Below, in pieces: positions 1-8,640 of a DNA stretch of 64,000 bases; position 1 is the first letter of the stretch; each line of letters opens with the position of its first letter. A program made the translations under genes and the position numbers. The notes beneath the pieces were generated by a model. That model had not been told where the DNA came from. It saw only the letters and a program-made list of their open reading frames with translations, and ran no database searches. This DNA is from Anaerolineales bacterium (GTDB lineage: Bacteria; Chloroflexota; Anaerolineae; Anaerolineales; Villigracilaceae): NCBI GenBank assembly GCA_013140605.1, contig JABFSL010000022.1:1-64000 (forward strand), in the 5' to 3' direction.

Positions 1-367
1 TCTTCATCTCATCCATTATTTTTTCGAGACTCGCGATCTGCTCAGGCGTGATATGCAGTGCGGCCTCGCGAGCTGTCAGCGCTTCGAGAACCAGTCTCAG
101 ACCGTAGGCCTCCACAATATCCTGCGTGGACATTTCCCGTACTCGCACACCGCGGTACGGGACACGTTCAGCCAGCCCAGCCGCTACGAGGAGGTCAAGC
201 GCTTCACGCACGGGGGTCATGCTTACACCCATCTGGCTGGCAATATCTTCCTGGCGCAGCCAATCGCCTGATGTGTATTTTCCAGCAATGATCTGGCGGT
301 GCAGCGCGTCGAAGATCTCTTCTTTTAGAGGTTTGTGGGTAAGTTCTTTTTCCGCTATTAATGACAT
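1..367 (-). CDS. GntR-family transcriptional regulator, FCD type (partial, runs off the window)
   Basis: The start is present but the C-terminal part lies outside the window; about 122 codons are visible. Translating the minus strand from the ATG gives MSLIAEKELTHKPLKEEIFD, followed by a typical GntR winged helix with the recognition-helix pattern QEDIASQMGVSMTPVREAL (roughly residues 15-85) and the beginning of an FCD-like helical ligand domain (LVLEALTAREAA). Known role of the family: metabolite-responsive repressor or activator, usually of neighbouring catabolic genes. There is no clear ribosome-binding site before the ATG, and a perfect palindrome covers the start codon, which suggests autoregulation and perhaps a leaderless message. 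The controlled genes are not evident from the window; the divergent neighbour is an acyltransferase. Confidence 0.85.
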   Translation of the reverse strand, partial: MSLIAEKELTHKPLKEEIFDALHRQIIAGKYTSGDWLRQEDIASQMGVSMTPVREALDLLVAAGLAERVPYRGVRVREMSTQDIVEAYGLRLVLEALTAREAALHITPEQIASLEKIMDEMK

Positions 368-389
368 GATTATATATTATATATAATCA
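367..389. promoter_or_regulatory. 23-nt perfect palindrome at the GntR start codon, probable operator
   Basis: The arms TGATTATATAT and ATATATAATCA are perfect inverted repeats of each other around one central base. The element begins at the first base of the GntR start codon and extends upstream. Its symmetry and AT-rich core fit a GntR dimer site, and its position would block transcription or translation start. Its use as an operator is inferred. Confidence 0.6.
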
Positions 390-511
390 ATGCTGAATTC
401 GGAAGTCCCATTTGTAATGAAAAGTTGAGACCGACGGCAAAAATCAATGGTTAATTCCGCAAATTGCCATGGGCAGTATATAATTCAAAAACTTTCGATT
501 ATGGGATAACC

Positions 512-1534
512 ATGCAGACAAACAAACTAATGGATCAATTTCGCTTAAAATGGCTGGATATAATCCGCGCGCTGGGTGCATTTTTGGTGGTTCTTGCCCA
601 TGTTGAATATTCAGGGTCAGGAAACAATTTAGTCACAAGTTTTTATTTTGTACTTACTCGAACAGCTGTCCCGCTGTTTTTTATGGCCAGCGGATTTTTG
701 TTATTATCCAAAAAAGAAACATATTTGGATTTCTTCAAAAAACGCGCACTTAAGGTTTTTGTTCCGTTTCTCGTCTGGTCCGTGATTTATCTTGTCTGGC
801 AAAGGGAAAGCCTGGACCAGCCGCTTTTAACGATCTTTAAGATTTATTTCGTCAAGATATTACATGGTCCACGCGCAAATCATTTATGGTTCTTTTATGA
901 GCTATTTGGTTTGTATTTATTTACACCGATCCTGCGTTTGTTTGTGGAGAAGGCTGCAAAAAAAGACTTGTTTTATTTCTGCGGAATATGGTTCATGTTT
1001 ACCCCATTCGTTGGTTTGTTGGAAGAGTTCACTCCCATTAAAGTTGGAGTTGAATATTATTTCCTCAATGGATATATCGGGTATTTCATGTTTGGATATC
1101 TGGCAGGCGGATTTCAATTTACCCGTACTCATAAATTAATGGCCGCCACGATTTTTCTTGTCAGTTTAATTGTGACTCTAATGGGTTTTTATTTATTTGA
1201 TCTTTACAATATAAAAAGCCAGTATTTGGGAAGCTACCTTAGTGTAAATATTGTTTTGATGTCAGCTTCTCTATTTGTGGTGTTTACTGAGCTGCATGTG
1301 CCGGATAATCTCTACTCTGTGATATCCGTATTAAGCCGTACCAGTTTTGGAGTTTATCTCGCGCATGTTTTGGTGATGACCGTGTTTTTCTCCATTCCGC
1401 TTTTTGCATCCTTGACCGTCATTGGTTCTGCAGTTTATATGATTCCATTGTTGGGGTTGTTGAGTTACATGCTGTCTCTTATTTTGATTATTGTTCTTCA
1501 AAAAATACCCATTCTGAAATATATTGTGCCGTAA
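512..1534 (+). CDS. acyltransferase 3 family membrane protein (OafA/YrhL-like)
   Basis: A 340-residue integral membrane protein with about ten hydrophobic helices. It opens with the family motif [20 protein letters not shown], where the conserved R and H near the end of helix 1 are the hallmark of acyltransferase-3 enzymes. These transfer O-acetyl or other acyl groups to surface glycans or lipids. An ATG lies 16 codons further upstream, but the residues before MQTNKL look non-coding and a TATAAT box (479-484) lies between the two, so the inner ATG is preferred. It stands alone upstream of formate dehydrogenase 1, and a TATACT box follows its stop. The substrate cannot be told from sequence. 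Confidence 0.85.
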   Translation: MQTNKLMDQFRLKWLDIIRALGAFLVVLAHVEYSGSGNNLVTSFYFVLTRTAVPLFFMASGFLLLSKKETYLDFFKKRALKVFVPFLVWSVIYLVWQRESLDQPLLTIFKIYFVKILHGPRANHLWFFYELFGLYLFTPILRLFVEKAAKKDLFYFCGIWFMFTPFVGLLEEFTPIKVGVEYYFLNGYIGYFMFGYLAGGFQFTRTHKLMAATIFLVSLIVTLMGFYLFDLYNIKSQYLGSYLSVNIVLMSASLFVVFTELHVPDNLYSVISVLSRTSFGVYLAHVLVMTVFFSIPLFASLTVIGSAVYMIPLLGLLSYMLSLILIIVLQKIPILKYIVP

Positions 1535-1572
1535 AAAATCCTTTCGGTTATACTCTACATATTGGAGAACTT

Positions 1573-3459
1573 ATGTCTGAAATAGACCTCGCCCCGTTGA
1601 AATCCGCGCTTGAATCATATATTCCCCTGGGACGTTCCGGGTTGCTGCCCGCTTTGCATGCGACTCAAAATATTTATGGTTGGATTTCCGAAGAGGCCGC
1701 CGCTGAGGTAGCAAAATCATTACGTGTGCCGCTTGCGGATGTGCATGGCGTGATCGAATTCTATTCGCTCTTTTATAACGATCAGGTTGGCAGGAAGTTT
1801 ATTCGCGTTTGCACCGATCAAGCCTGCGCTCTCAAAGGGGCAGATGGATTACTTGACCATCTCTGTAAACATTATGATGTGGAAGCGGGTCAGACGACCG
1901 AGGACCTGTCTCTAACCATTGAGCGGAGTCCATGCCTTGGGCTTTGCGAGCAGGCCCCAGCCGCGCTCGTGGACGATGATGCTGAGACGAATATCACTCC
2001 CGATTTCCATTCCTATGATATCGGCATTCCGCGCTCACTTGTCTACGGTTCGATGCGTGTGTTGACCGCCAATTGCGGCAACGGCACAACAACACTGGCA
2101 AAATACGGAGAATATTCTGCCTATAAAAAAGCATTGACAATGACTCCTGAAGAAGTCATTGCGGAAATGGATAAAGCTTCAGGGCTTGTCGGGCGCGGCG
2201 GCGCGGCATTCCCAACTGGAATTAAATGGAGCGGCGCCGCAAAAGCGCAGGCAGATCAAAAATATATCGTCTGCAATGCGGATGAATCTGAGCCGGGCAC
2301 GTTCAAGGATAGAGTTTTGCTGCTCGACGATCCGCATCGCACCATCGAAGGCATGTGCATTGCGGCCTACACCGTCGGTGCAACCAAGGGATATATCTAC
2401 ATTCGCGCTGAGTACCCATATATTGTGCCCGTTCTTGAAAATGCATTGGACGAAGCCCGTATGGATGGCTATCTTGGCGGGCATTTTGATATTGAAATCC
2501 GCGTCGGCGCGGGTGCCTACATTTGTGGAGAGGAAACCGCGCTGTTTGAATCGATCGAAGGCAAGCGTGGATTTCCACGTGTGAAGCCGCCTTTCCCAAC
2601 AACGAACGGTTTATTCGATAAGCCAACTGTAATTAATAACGTGGAAACGCTTTGTAATGTGCCGTTGATCATTTCGATCGGCTCTGCGGAGTATCGCAAG
2701 ATCGGCACGGAGAAATCCCCGGGTCCCAAACTCTTCTGCGTTTCTGGTGATATCGTAAAACCAGGCTTGTATGAAATCCCATTCGGTGTGACTTTGCGTG
2801 AACTGCTGAAAATGGCTGGCGGCGTTGCTGGGAAAAAATCTCTCAAGGCAGTTTTGTTCGGCGGTGCGGCGGGAGCTTTTGCCACATCCGCGCATTTGGA
2901 TGTGAAGTTGACCTTTGAAGACTTGCGCGCGGCTGGTTTGCCATTAGGTTCAGGTGTGGTGATGGTGTTCGATGAGACGCGTGATATGCGTGATGCATTA
3001 AATCGGCTTGGTAAATTCTTCGCTCACGAATCCTGCGGCAAGTGTTATCCCTGTCAAATGGGAACACAGCGTCAAATGGAAATTCTGGATCGTGTAGCCA
3101 AAGGAGATGTTTTGCCCGGTGATTTTGTCCGCCTGGAAGATGTCGGCTGGACGATGACGGATGCAAGCCTGTGCGGCTTAGGTCAAACTGCGGCGAGTGC
3201 GGTTTTGTCTGCGATGAAGTTGTGGCCGGAACTATTTGTCGAAGAGTCAAAGTTCGAAGGTCAGAAGGTGTCGAGAATTTCTAAAGTGTCGAAGGTGTCA
3301 AAGACAGGAAAGAAAGCTGTCGCGAAAAAGGCGATAGCTAAGAAAGTGTCTAAAGTTTTAAAGGTTTCAAAAGTGTCAAAGGTGAAACCAAAGACAACTA
3401 AGAAAGTTGTGAAAGCAACAACAAAGAAAAGCAAGAAAGCGATAACTAAGAAAAAGTAA
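1573..3459 (+). CDS. NAD-dependent formate dehydrogenase 1, NuoE-NuoF fusion (diaphorase) subunit
   Basis: Passes electrons between the formate dehydrogenase catalytic subunit and NAD in the cytoplasm. Residues 1-150 are a NuoE/FdsG-like thioredoxin-fold domain with a 2Fe-2S set at C80, C85, C121 and C125. Residues from about 155 to 550 are NuoF/FdsB-like, with the glycine-rich NADH/FMN stretch [37 protein letters not shown], and the 4Fe-4S motif ESCGKCYPC followed by SLCGLGQ. GGAGAA precedes the ATG. The next gene starts 32 nt downstream. Oddity: roughly the last 64 residues are a lysine-rich KVS-repeat tail (26 Lys) absent from the paralogue at 57862-59640; it is encoded by a 9-nt-period DNA repeat. 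Confidence 0.93.
   Translation: MSEIDLAPLKSALESYIPLGRSGLLPALHATQNIYGWISEEAAAEVAKSLRVPLADVHGVIEFYSLFYNDQVGRKFIRVCTDQACALKGADGLLDHLCKHYDVEAGQTTEDLSLTIERSPCLGLCEQAPAALVDDDAETNITPDFHSYDIGIPRSLVYGSMRVLTANCGNGTTTLAKYGEYSAYKKALTMTPEEVIAEMDKASGLVGRGGAAFPTGIKWSGAAKAQADQKYIVCNADESEPGTFKDRVLLLDDPHRTIEGMCIAAYTVGATKGYIYIRAEYPYIVPVLENALDEARMDGYLGGHFDIEIRVGAGAYICGEETALFESIEGKRGFPRVKPPFPTTNGLFDKPTVINNVETLCNVPLIISIGSAEYRKIGTEKSPGPKLFCVSGDIVKPGLYEIPFGVTLRELLKMAGGVAGKKSLKAVLFGGAAGAFATSAHLDVKLTFEDLRAAGLPLGSGVVMVFDETRDMRDALNRLGKFFAHESCGKCYPCQMGTQRQMEILDRVAKGDVLPGDFVRLEDVGWTMTDASLCGLGQTAASAVLSAMKLWPELFVEESKFEGQKVSRISKVSKVSKTGKKAVAKKAIAKKVSKVLKVSKVSKVKPKTTKKVVKATTKKSKKAITKKK
3244..3390 (+). repeat. 9-nt-period repeat encoding a Lys-Val-Ser tail
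   Basis: Units such as AAAGTGTCG, AAGGTGTCA and AAGGTTTCA recur about every 9 nt, with an interruption near 3305-3340. Because 9 nt is three codons, the protein reads K-V-S over and over. A similar AAGTTTGAAGGTTTG string occurs between genes at 63236-63283, so this looks like a dispersed family that has run into the end of the coding region. Confidence 0.7.
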
Positions 3460-3491
3460 ACCCGACCTTTGACTAAAAATAAGGTGAATTT

Positions 3492-4181
3492 ATGACAGTC
3501 ACATTCTTAATGGATGGAAAAGAAATCACAATCGAAGACGGCAAGACTTTGCTCGAAGCCGCGCGCGAAAATGGAATTGACATTCCCACCATCTGTTTCC
3601 ACGAGGCGACCACGGCCAATGCGCTTTGCCGAATCTGTGTCGTCGAGGTGGAGGGGATGCGGGTGCTCCAGCCAGCTTGTATCGTCGAAGCAGCGAACAG
3701 CATGAAGGTCCAGACGCGAAGCGAGAAAGTTATCCGCGCCCGCAGAACCATTTTGGAAATGCTGGCATCCACAATGGATTTGTCCGAAGCGCCAGAAATC
3801 CAAAATATGATGTACGAATATGGCGCGTCATCCAGCCGTTTTCCAGATGCAGAACGCAGAGAGTCGGAAGTCAAGGATGACAACCCGATGTATGTGCGCG
3901 ATTACTCGAAGTGCCTGTTGTGCTGGCGCTGTGTGCAGGTGTGCGCGGAAGATGCGCAATATACTTTCGCGATCAATTTCGATGGCCGCGGATTTGAAAC
4001 ACAGATTGGCACGTTCTTCGATCGAACCATTCCTGAAACAAGCTGTGTCTTATGCGGACAATGTGTTGCGGTCTGCCCGACTGGCGCGTTGAAACCGAAA
4101 CGCGAATATTTATTGGAACAGGGCATGAGTCCGCAGGAAATTAGTGTTTTGAATACTGGAAGAAAGAAACGTAAAAATTAA
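3492..4181 (+). CDS. formate dehydrogenase 1 iron-sulfur subunit (NuoG/HoxU-like)
   Basis: A 229-residue electron-transfer protein between the molybdenum subunit and the NuoEF-type subunit. The N-terminal ferredoxin domain has 2Fe-2S ligands C35, C46, C49 and C63. The C-terminal part carries two 4Fe-4S sets: C141, C144, C147, C151 and C185, C188, C191, C195 (ending CPTGAL). The His-Cys 4Fe-4S segment present in the corresponding part of formate dehydrogenase 2 (NHPQDCITC...C) is absent; here that place reads [12 protein letters not shown] without cysteines. AAGGTG is spaced well before the ATG. In the second enzyme this module is fused to the catalytic chain; here it is separate. Confidence 0.92.
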   Translation: MTVTFLMDGKEITIEDGKTLLEAARENGIDIPTICFHEATTANALCRICVVEVEGMRVLQPACIVEAANSMKVQTRSEKVIRARRTILEMLASTMDLSEAPEIQNMMYEYGASSSRFPDAERRESEVKDDNPMYVRDYSKCLLCWRCVQVCAEDAQYTFAINFDGRGFETQIGTFFDRTIPETSCVLCGQCVAVCPTGALKPKREYLLEQGMSPQEISVLNTGRKKRKN

Positions 4182-4233
4182 CCGCGAAGAACGCCAAGTT
4201 CGCTAAGAAAAAATCTTTGCGGACTTAGCGGTT
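4178..4233. repeat. inverted repeat at the end of the FeS-subunit gene
   Basis: AACCGC and CGCTAAG on the left can pair with CTTAGCGGTT on the right, with a GAAGAACGCCAAG spacer typical of dispersed CGAAG-type repeats. It overlaps the upstream stop codon and fills almost the whole gap to the catalytic subunit, so it may act as an mRNA hairpin inside the operon. Confidence 0.6.
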
Positions 4234-4251
4234 CGTTTTGATCTTGGAGGC

Positions 4252-6450
4252 ATGATGATTAAACCTGACCGAGTTGTTACAACCACTTGTCCGTATTGCG
4301 GAGTGGGCTGTAATTTGCAGTTGCATGTTAAAGATGAACATATCTTCAAGGTCACCTCGCCATTTGACTCGCCTGTCAATCACGGCAACTTATGCGTGAA
4401 GGGACGTTTTGGCTATGACTATGTCTATCATCCAAAACGGGTGACCACGCCGATGGTGAGGAGATACCTCTTGGACGGTAGACCGTTGACCATAGACCGC
4501 AGTCAATTTCCGTCATCGTCCACCGTCAACGGTCCATCGTCGTTCGATTGGGTCGAAACCGATTGGGACACCGCCCTTAACATCGTCGCTGATAACCTTA
4601 CGAAAATCTATAAACGCGATGGCTCGGATGCGATGGCGGTCTATGCCTGCGCCAAGGCCACCAATGAAGACAATTATCTTTTGCAAAAAATGTATCGCGC
4701 CATCTTCCGCACGAATAATGTGGATCATTGCACACGCTTATGTCACGCGGGTTCTGTGGTCGCGCTTCAACAAGCGACAGGTTCTTCAGCGATGAGCAAC
4801 ACCGCCTCGCAGGTGATTCAAAATGACGTGTTCATCGTCACTGGTTCGAATACCAGTGAGAATCATCCGATTATTGCTTTGCAAATGAAAGAGGCGGTTC
4901 GTCAGCATGGCGCGAAGATGATCGTGATTGATCCGCGCCGTATTGACCTGGTCGATTTTGCCGAATTGTGGCTGCCACTTAAGCCCGGCACGAATGTGCC
5001 CTTGTTTACCGCCATGGCTTATGTGATCGTTGAAGAGAATCTTGTCAATCACGATTTCATTGATGACCGCACCGAAGGCTATACAGAATTCCTTGCCACG
5101 CTTGAAGATTTCACGCCGGAATATGCGGAAGGAATCACAGGCGTTCCAGCGGAAGATATCCGCAAGGCTGCGCGGTTGTATGCCAATGCAAATAAAGCCG
5201 CGATCTATTGGGGCATGGGCATCTCGCAGCTATCGCATGGCACGGCCAGTGCGCTCGCCTTGATCAATCTTGCATTTCTCACGGGTCACATTGGTCGCGA
5301 AGGCACGGGGCTGAATCCCTTGCGCGGACAAAACAATGTGCAGGGCGCAAGTGACATGGGTTGTATGCCGTTCCATTATCCCGGCTACATGCGCGTGGAC
5401 AATGACGAGAATGCCGCCAAATGGGAAAAAACATGGAACATTGAATCGGGAGGACTTTCGCGTAAACTTGGTTTGACCACCACTGAAATTTTGAGTCATG
5501 CACATGAGGGTGGTATCCGCGCGTTGTATATCATGGGCGAGAACCCGATGATGTCTGAGCCGAATCTCAACGAAACGCGCAAGCACATGGAACAGCTTGA
5601 GTTCCTTGTGTCGCAGGATATTTTCATCAACGAGTCGGCGGCGTTTGCGGATGTCTTCCTGCCCGCGACTCCCTTCGCCGAAAAGGATGGGACTTTCTCG
5701 AACACAGATCGCCGCGTGCAGAGAGTCCGCGCCGCCCATGCCCCGCGCGGACAATCACGAGTCGACTGGCAGATTATCTGCGATCTGGCCCAGCGCATCG
5801 AATCCAAGCTGGGACTTGCTTCGGCTTACTGGAAGTATTCCAACCCCGAAGAGATCCTGCGCGAAATGGGCAATGTCAATTCAGATTATGCTGGCATCAC
5901 CTATGACCGTATTGATAAAGTTGGGTTGATCTACCCTGTGCCAGATATGACTCATCCCGGCACGCCGACTCTCTTCACCGAATCCTTCCCGCGCGGACGC
6001 GGAAAATTCCACCCGTTGGAATATATCCCTGTGATGGAAGAGGCCGATGACGAGTATCCATTCATCTTGACCACAGGCCGCGTGTTGGAGCATTGGCACG
6101 GCGGCACAATGACCCGCAACTCGTCACTTAACGAAGCCTACCCCGAAGCGCGCGTGGAAATGCATCCTGCCGACGCTGAGATTCATGGCATTCGAAACGG
6201 CGACCCTGTCAAAGTGCAATCAAGGCGCGGAGAAGTTATTTTGCGCGCAACGGTCACAGAGAAAACATCTGTTGGAGTGGTCTTCATCCCCTTCCACTTT
6301 GTCGAAGCCGCAGCCAATTTGCTGACGAACGATGCGCTTGACCCGCAGGCAAAAATTCCCGAGTTCAAGGCCTGCGCGGTGCAAGTCTTCCCCGCGCGGG
6401 AAGATGAATTGGCGAATCCTGATGCACTTTTGCAACGGGGAAGATATTAG
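4252..6450 (+). CDS. formate dehydrogenase 1 catalytic subunit, Mo/W-bis-MGD, cysteine form
   Basis: Oxidises formate to CO2 (or the reverse) at a molybdenum or tungsten bis-MGD centre. At 732 residues it has the molybdopterin oxidoreductase order: N-terminal 4Fe-4S motif C13-x2-C16-x3-C20...C48, the metal-ligand region DHCTRLCHAG with Cys164 as the predicted metal ligand, LNPLRGQNNVQGASDMG, and a C-terminal MGD-binding domain (TGRVLEHWHGGTMTRN). GGAGG precedes a double ATG; either could be used. The position equivalent to Cys164 is a TGA (selenocysteine) in the second enzyme. Residues about 75-98 are an unusual Ser/Pro/Thr-rich insert encoded by a dispersed palindromic repeat. The gene ends at a strong bidirectional terminator. 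Confidence 0.95.
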   Translation: MMIKPDRVVTTTCPYCGVGCNLQLHVKDEHIFKVTSPFDSPVNHGNLCVKGRFGYDYVYHPKRVTTPMVRRYLLDGRPLTIDRSQFPSSSTVNGPSSFDWVETDWDTALNIVADNLTKIYKRDGSDAMAVYACAKATNEDNYLLQKMYRAIFRTNNVDHCTRLCHAGSVVALQQATGSSAMSNTASQVIQNDVFIVTGSNTSENHPIIALQMKEAVRQHGAKMIVIDPRRIDLVDFAELWLPLKPGTNVPLFTAMAYVIVEENLVNHDFIDDRTEGYTEFLATLEDFTPEYAEGITGVPAEDIRKAARLYANANKAAIYWGMGISQLSHGTASALALINLAFLTGHIGREGTGLNPLRGQNNVQGASDMGCMPFHYPGYMRVDNDENAAKWEKTWNIESGGLSRKLGLTTTEILSHAHEGGIRALYIMGENPMMSEPNLNETRKHMEQLEFLVSQDIFINESAAFADVFLPATPFAEKDGTFSNTDRRVQRVRAAHAPRGQSRVDWQIICDLAQRIESKLGLASAYWKYSNPEEILREMGNVNSDYAGITYDRIDKVGLIYPVPDMTHPGTPTLFTESFPRGRGKFHPLEYIPVMEEADDEYPFILTTGRVLEHWHGGTMTRNSSLNEAYPEARVEMHPADAEIHGIRNGDPVKVQSRRGEVILRATVTEKTSVGVVFIPFHFVEAAANLLTNDALDPQAKIPEFKACAVQVFPAREDELANPDALLQRGRY
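4474..4548. repeat. in-frame 7-nt-period palindromic repeat inside the formate dehydrogenase 1 catalytic gene
   Basis: The left arm reads as seven-base units (GGTAGAC, CGTTGAC, CATAGAC, CGCAGTC) and the right arm (CGTCCACCGTCAACGG) is roughly complementary. Related sequence occurs at 26771-26836 and 55949-56006. It keeps the reading frame and adds about 24 residues between RRYLLDG and DWVETDW. Confidence 0.75.
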
Positions 6451-6454
6451 AAAC

Positions 6455-6489
6455 AAGAACTCGGAGATTTTCAAAATCTCCGAGTTCTT
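6455..6489. terminator. bidirectional terminator hairpin
   Basis: A 17-bp perfect stem (AAGAACTCGGAGATTTT and its complement) with a minimal loop lies between the convergent formate dehydrogenase 1 and TIR-TPR genes. A-rich and T-rich flanks serve both directions. Confidence 0.85.
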
Positions 6490-6492
6490 TGG

Positions 6493-7905
6493 TTACTTCT
6501 TTTTCTTTTTCAAATTTTTTATCAATAAGTTTACACTTTTGTCGTCACCACCTATTCGTAAATACTTTTGATAGTCGGCGATAGCAGAAGCATGCTCTTT
6601 TTTTATTTCGAATACTATTCCACGGTTTTTATAGGCATCGGCGAAATCAGGTTTAATAAAAATAGCTTGGGTGAAGTCCTTGATGGCGGCATCAAAATTG
6701 CCTGTGTTGTAGTAGGCTATGCCGCGATCATAAAACGCATCAGCAAAGTCTGGCTTGAAGAGAATAGCCTTGGTGTAATCACGTATTGCGCTCTTTGAAT
6801 TGCCTTTCTCGTCGCGCGCATTACCGAGATTCCTATAAGCTCCTGCGTAATCCGGCTTGAGCCGCACAGCTTCAGTAAAATCTTTTATAGCTTGATTTAC
6901 ATCACCTAACTGATTAAATGCTACACCTCTATTGTTGAATGCTTCAGATAAATTGGGGTCAATTTGAATAGCTTCTGTGCAGTCTTTAATAGCGTCTGTA
7001 TAATTACCCAAATCTATGTAAGCGCTTCCGCGGTTACTTAGTACAGGAGCGTAATCTGGTTTAAGTTTAATAGACTTTGTTAGATTCTTGATAGCGTTTA
7101 GTGTTTCGCCTTTATTGTGAAGAGCAACTCCTAAATTGTTGTAGGCTCTGGCAGAATCGGGTTGAAGACGTATTCCTTCATTGAAATCTAAAATTGCGCT
7201 GTCTAAGTCTCTCTTTTCGCCATACACTGCTCCGCGACTAATAAAAGCTTCGGCAAAATCTGGTTTTAAGCTAATAGCCTTTGTATAACAGCGAATTGCT
7301 TCATCAAAATTGTTACTTTCTGAAAAAATGTACCCGCGTTCAAACCATGTTTGTGCCGTAAGTTGTTCTTCTTTCACAAGTGGTGCCTCATTAGCGGCTG
7401 ACTTCTCCGCTATGGCAATTTCCTTAGCTTCTGGTTGTAACATAGGTAGGTTGATATTACTCAAGGCGATACTCAAATAACGTTCCCGCAATCGATCCAT
7501 GGCTTCAAGCGGATAATCATCAGGAATTCGTAAACCGTTTATTTGGCTTAGGGTAGCTAGTTTTCCAGTTAGGGCATTTTTGATTAATGGACTTCCAAAG
7601 TCAAAACCCTCAACCATTAACGGAACTATATTACGCTTTTCATTCACCGCTGTTTCGATCTCGCGCCGAAGCCAATCACCAGGATTCTTGCAGTTTTCGA
7701 GAGCTGAAGGCGTGAGAACTACGATGAAGTGTGCTCTTGTCCTAATATTATCTAGGATTGCAGTTTCAAAATTTCCACTGTTTATGTTTTGAAAATCAAT
7801 GAAAACATCATAGCCGTGCATTGTCAAGTTTTGATAAATGAACAACGCCCACGGTTTGTTTGCTCGGCGATAACTGATGAAAACTGTCTTTTCGATGCGC
7901 CCCAT
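6493..7905 (-). CDS. TIR-domain protein with eight tetratricopeptide repeats
   Basis: Residues 1-150 form a bacterial TIR domain: the start strand KTVFISYRR, GYDVFIDFQNI, and a helix WLRREIETA whose Glu82/Glu84 fits the catalytic glutamate region of NAD-cleaving TIRs. After a linker, eight 34-residue TPR units run from about 187 to 455 (each ending K-P-D-F/Y-like), then a KKKKK tail. AGGAG lies upstream of the ATG. TIR-TPR proteins in bacteria are thought to signal or deplete NAD, some in phage defence, with the TPR part binding a trigger or partner. No partner nuclease or sensor is adjacent, so function stays open; the divergent neighbour is a nucleotidyltransferase module. Confidence 0.9.
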   Translation of the reverse strand: MGRIEKTVFISYRRANKPWALFIYQNLTMHGYDVFIDFQNINSGNFETAILDNIRTRAHFIVVLTPSALENCKNPGDWLRREIETAVNEKRNIVPLMVEGFDFGSPLIKNALTGKLATLSQINGLRIPDDYPLEAMDRLRERYLSIALSNINLPMLQPEAKEIAIAEKSAANEAPLVKEEQLTAQTWFERGYIFSESNNFDEAIRCYTKAISLKPDFAEAFISRGAVYGEKRDLDSAILDFNEGIRLQPDSARAYNNLGVALHNKGETLNAIKNLTKSIKLKPDYAPVLSNRGSAYIDLGNYTDAIKDCTEAIQIDPNLSEAFNNRGVAFNQLGDVNQAIKDFTEAVRLKPDYAGAYRNLGNARDEKGNSKSAIRDYTKAILFKPDFADAFYDRGIAYYNTGNFDAAIKDFTQAIFIKPDFADAYKNRGIVFEIKKEHASAIADYQKYLRIGGDDKSVNLLIKNLKKKKK

Positions 7906-8005
7906 AATGCGGCTCCTGTTTTAGGTTCGGTGAGGAGATTATACCGCTGACCTCACCCTGATCGAGTCGATTCTTCGGCTGTCCATTTCGCGTCCCTGCC
8001 TATGC

Positions 8006-8011
8006 TATACT
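8006..8011 (+). promoter_or_regulatory. -10 box (TATACT) for a probable leaderless message
   Basis: TATACT ends six bases before the ATG of the downstream small gene, and no Shine-Dalgarno sequence lies between. The same geometry (TACAAT, six bases, ATG) is seen before the YigZ-family gene. Leaderless start is inferred. Confidence 0.45.
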
Positions 8012-8017
8012 TAACGC

Positions 8018-8227
8018 ATGGACGAAAATCAATTTCCCAGAATAGATAGAACCGCTTTTTCGGTTGTGTCTTCCTTTGAAGAAGCCGACAGGCAGGATAA
8101 GGAATACTGGCTTTCAAGAACACCCTATGAACGCCTGCAATACATGGAACTTTTGCGGAGAATCAATTATGGACTTGTTGCTGCCACCCGACTTCAAAGA
8201 GTTCTTGAAATTACTGAACGAGCATAA
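8018..8227 (+). CDS. small protein paired with a nucleotidyltransferase (possible antitoxin-like partner)
   Basis: A 69-residue soluble protein containing YWLSRTPYERLQYMELLRRI followed by NYG and a C-terminal RLQRVLEI. This YW-x-TP-xERL-x-ELLRR-INYG pattern is a recurrent small protein seen just upstream of MNT/AbiEii-like nucleotidyltransferases. Its last 59 bases overlap the next gene in another frame, so the two are translationally tied. A -10 box sits immediately upstream. No catalytic motif is visible. The antitoxin idea rests only on arrangement and on the general behaviour of such pairs. Confidence 0.7.
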   Translation: MDENQFPRIDRTAFSVVSSFEEADRQDKEYWLSRTPYERLQYMELLRRINYGLVAATRLQRVLEITERA

Positions 8228-8615
8228 CGTTCGTTATTTGCTCATCGGGGGATATGCTGTTGGTTATCATGGATATCCCCGCGCGACCGAAGATTTGGAT
8301 ATATGGGTTGCCATCCACCCCGATAACGCCCAGAGACTTGTGTCCGTTTTGAAAACCTTTGGGTTTGATGATCCTGCTCTAACTCCCGAATTATTCCTGC
8401 AAAAACCGAAAATTATTCGCATGGGTTTTCCTCCCATGCGGCTGGAAATCACCACATCCATTTCAGGTGTTGAGTTTGACGAATGCTACCAGGCGCGAAT
8501 TGTAGACAAACTGGACGGCATTGAGGTCAGCTTGATAGATTTGGAACATCTTAAGCGGAACAAGAAAGCCAGCGGTAGAACAAAAGATATCGCTGACTTG
8601 GAGAATTTGCCATAA
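8169..8615 (+). CDS. nucleotidyltransferase, MNT/AbiEii-like
   Basis: A 148-residue protein with the minimal nucleotidyltransferase core: YLLIGGYAVGYHGYPRATEDLDIWV, holding the GG motif and the D-x-D metal pair (DLDIWV), a later strand RLEITTSISGV and a C-terminal helix VSLIDLEHLKRNKKASGR with KDIADLENL. Such proteins transfer nucleotides to RNA or protein and often serve as toxin or antitoxin components. The ATG overlaps the upstream small gene. An ATG 35 codons upstream gives an implausible cysteine-rich start and was rejected. Target unknown. Confidence 0.85.
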   Translation: MDLLLPPDFKEFLKLLNEHNVRYLLIGGYAVGYHGYPRATEDLDIWVAIHPDNAQRLVSVLKTFGFDDPALTPELFLQKPKIIRMGFPPMRLEITTSISGVEFDECYQARIVDKLDGIEVSLIDLEHLKRNKKASGRTKDIADLENLP

Positions 8616-8640
8616 AAGACCCGTCAGGTCTGGGTTGTGG

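Noticed and set aside
53-386. Three overlapping plus-strand open frames at the left edge.
   Set aside because: They are antisense to the GntR regulator, which has clear family motifs.
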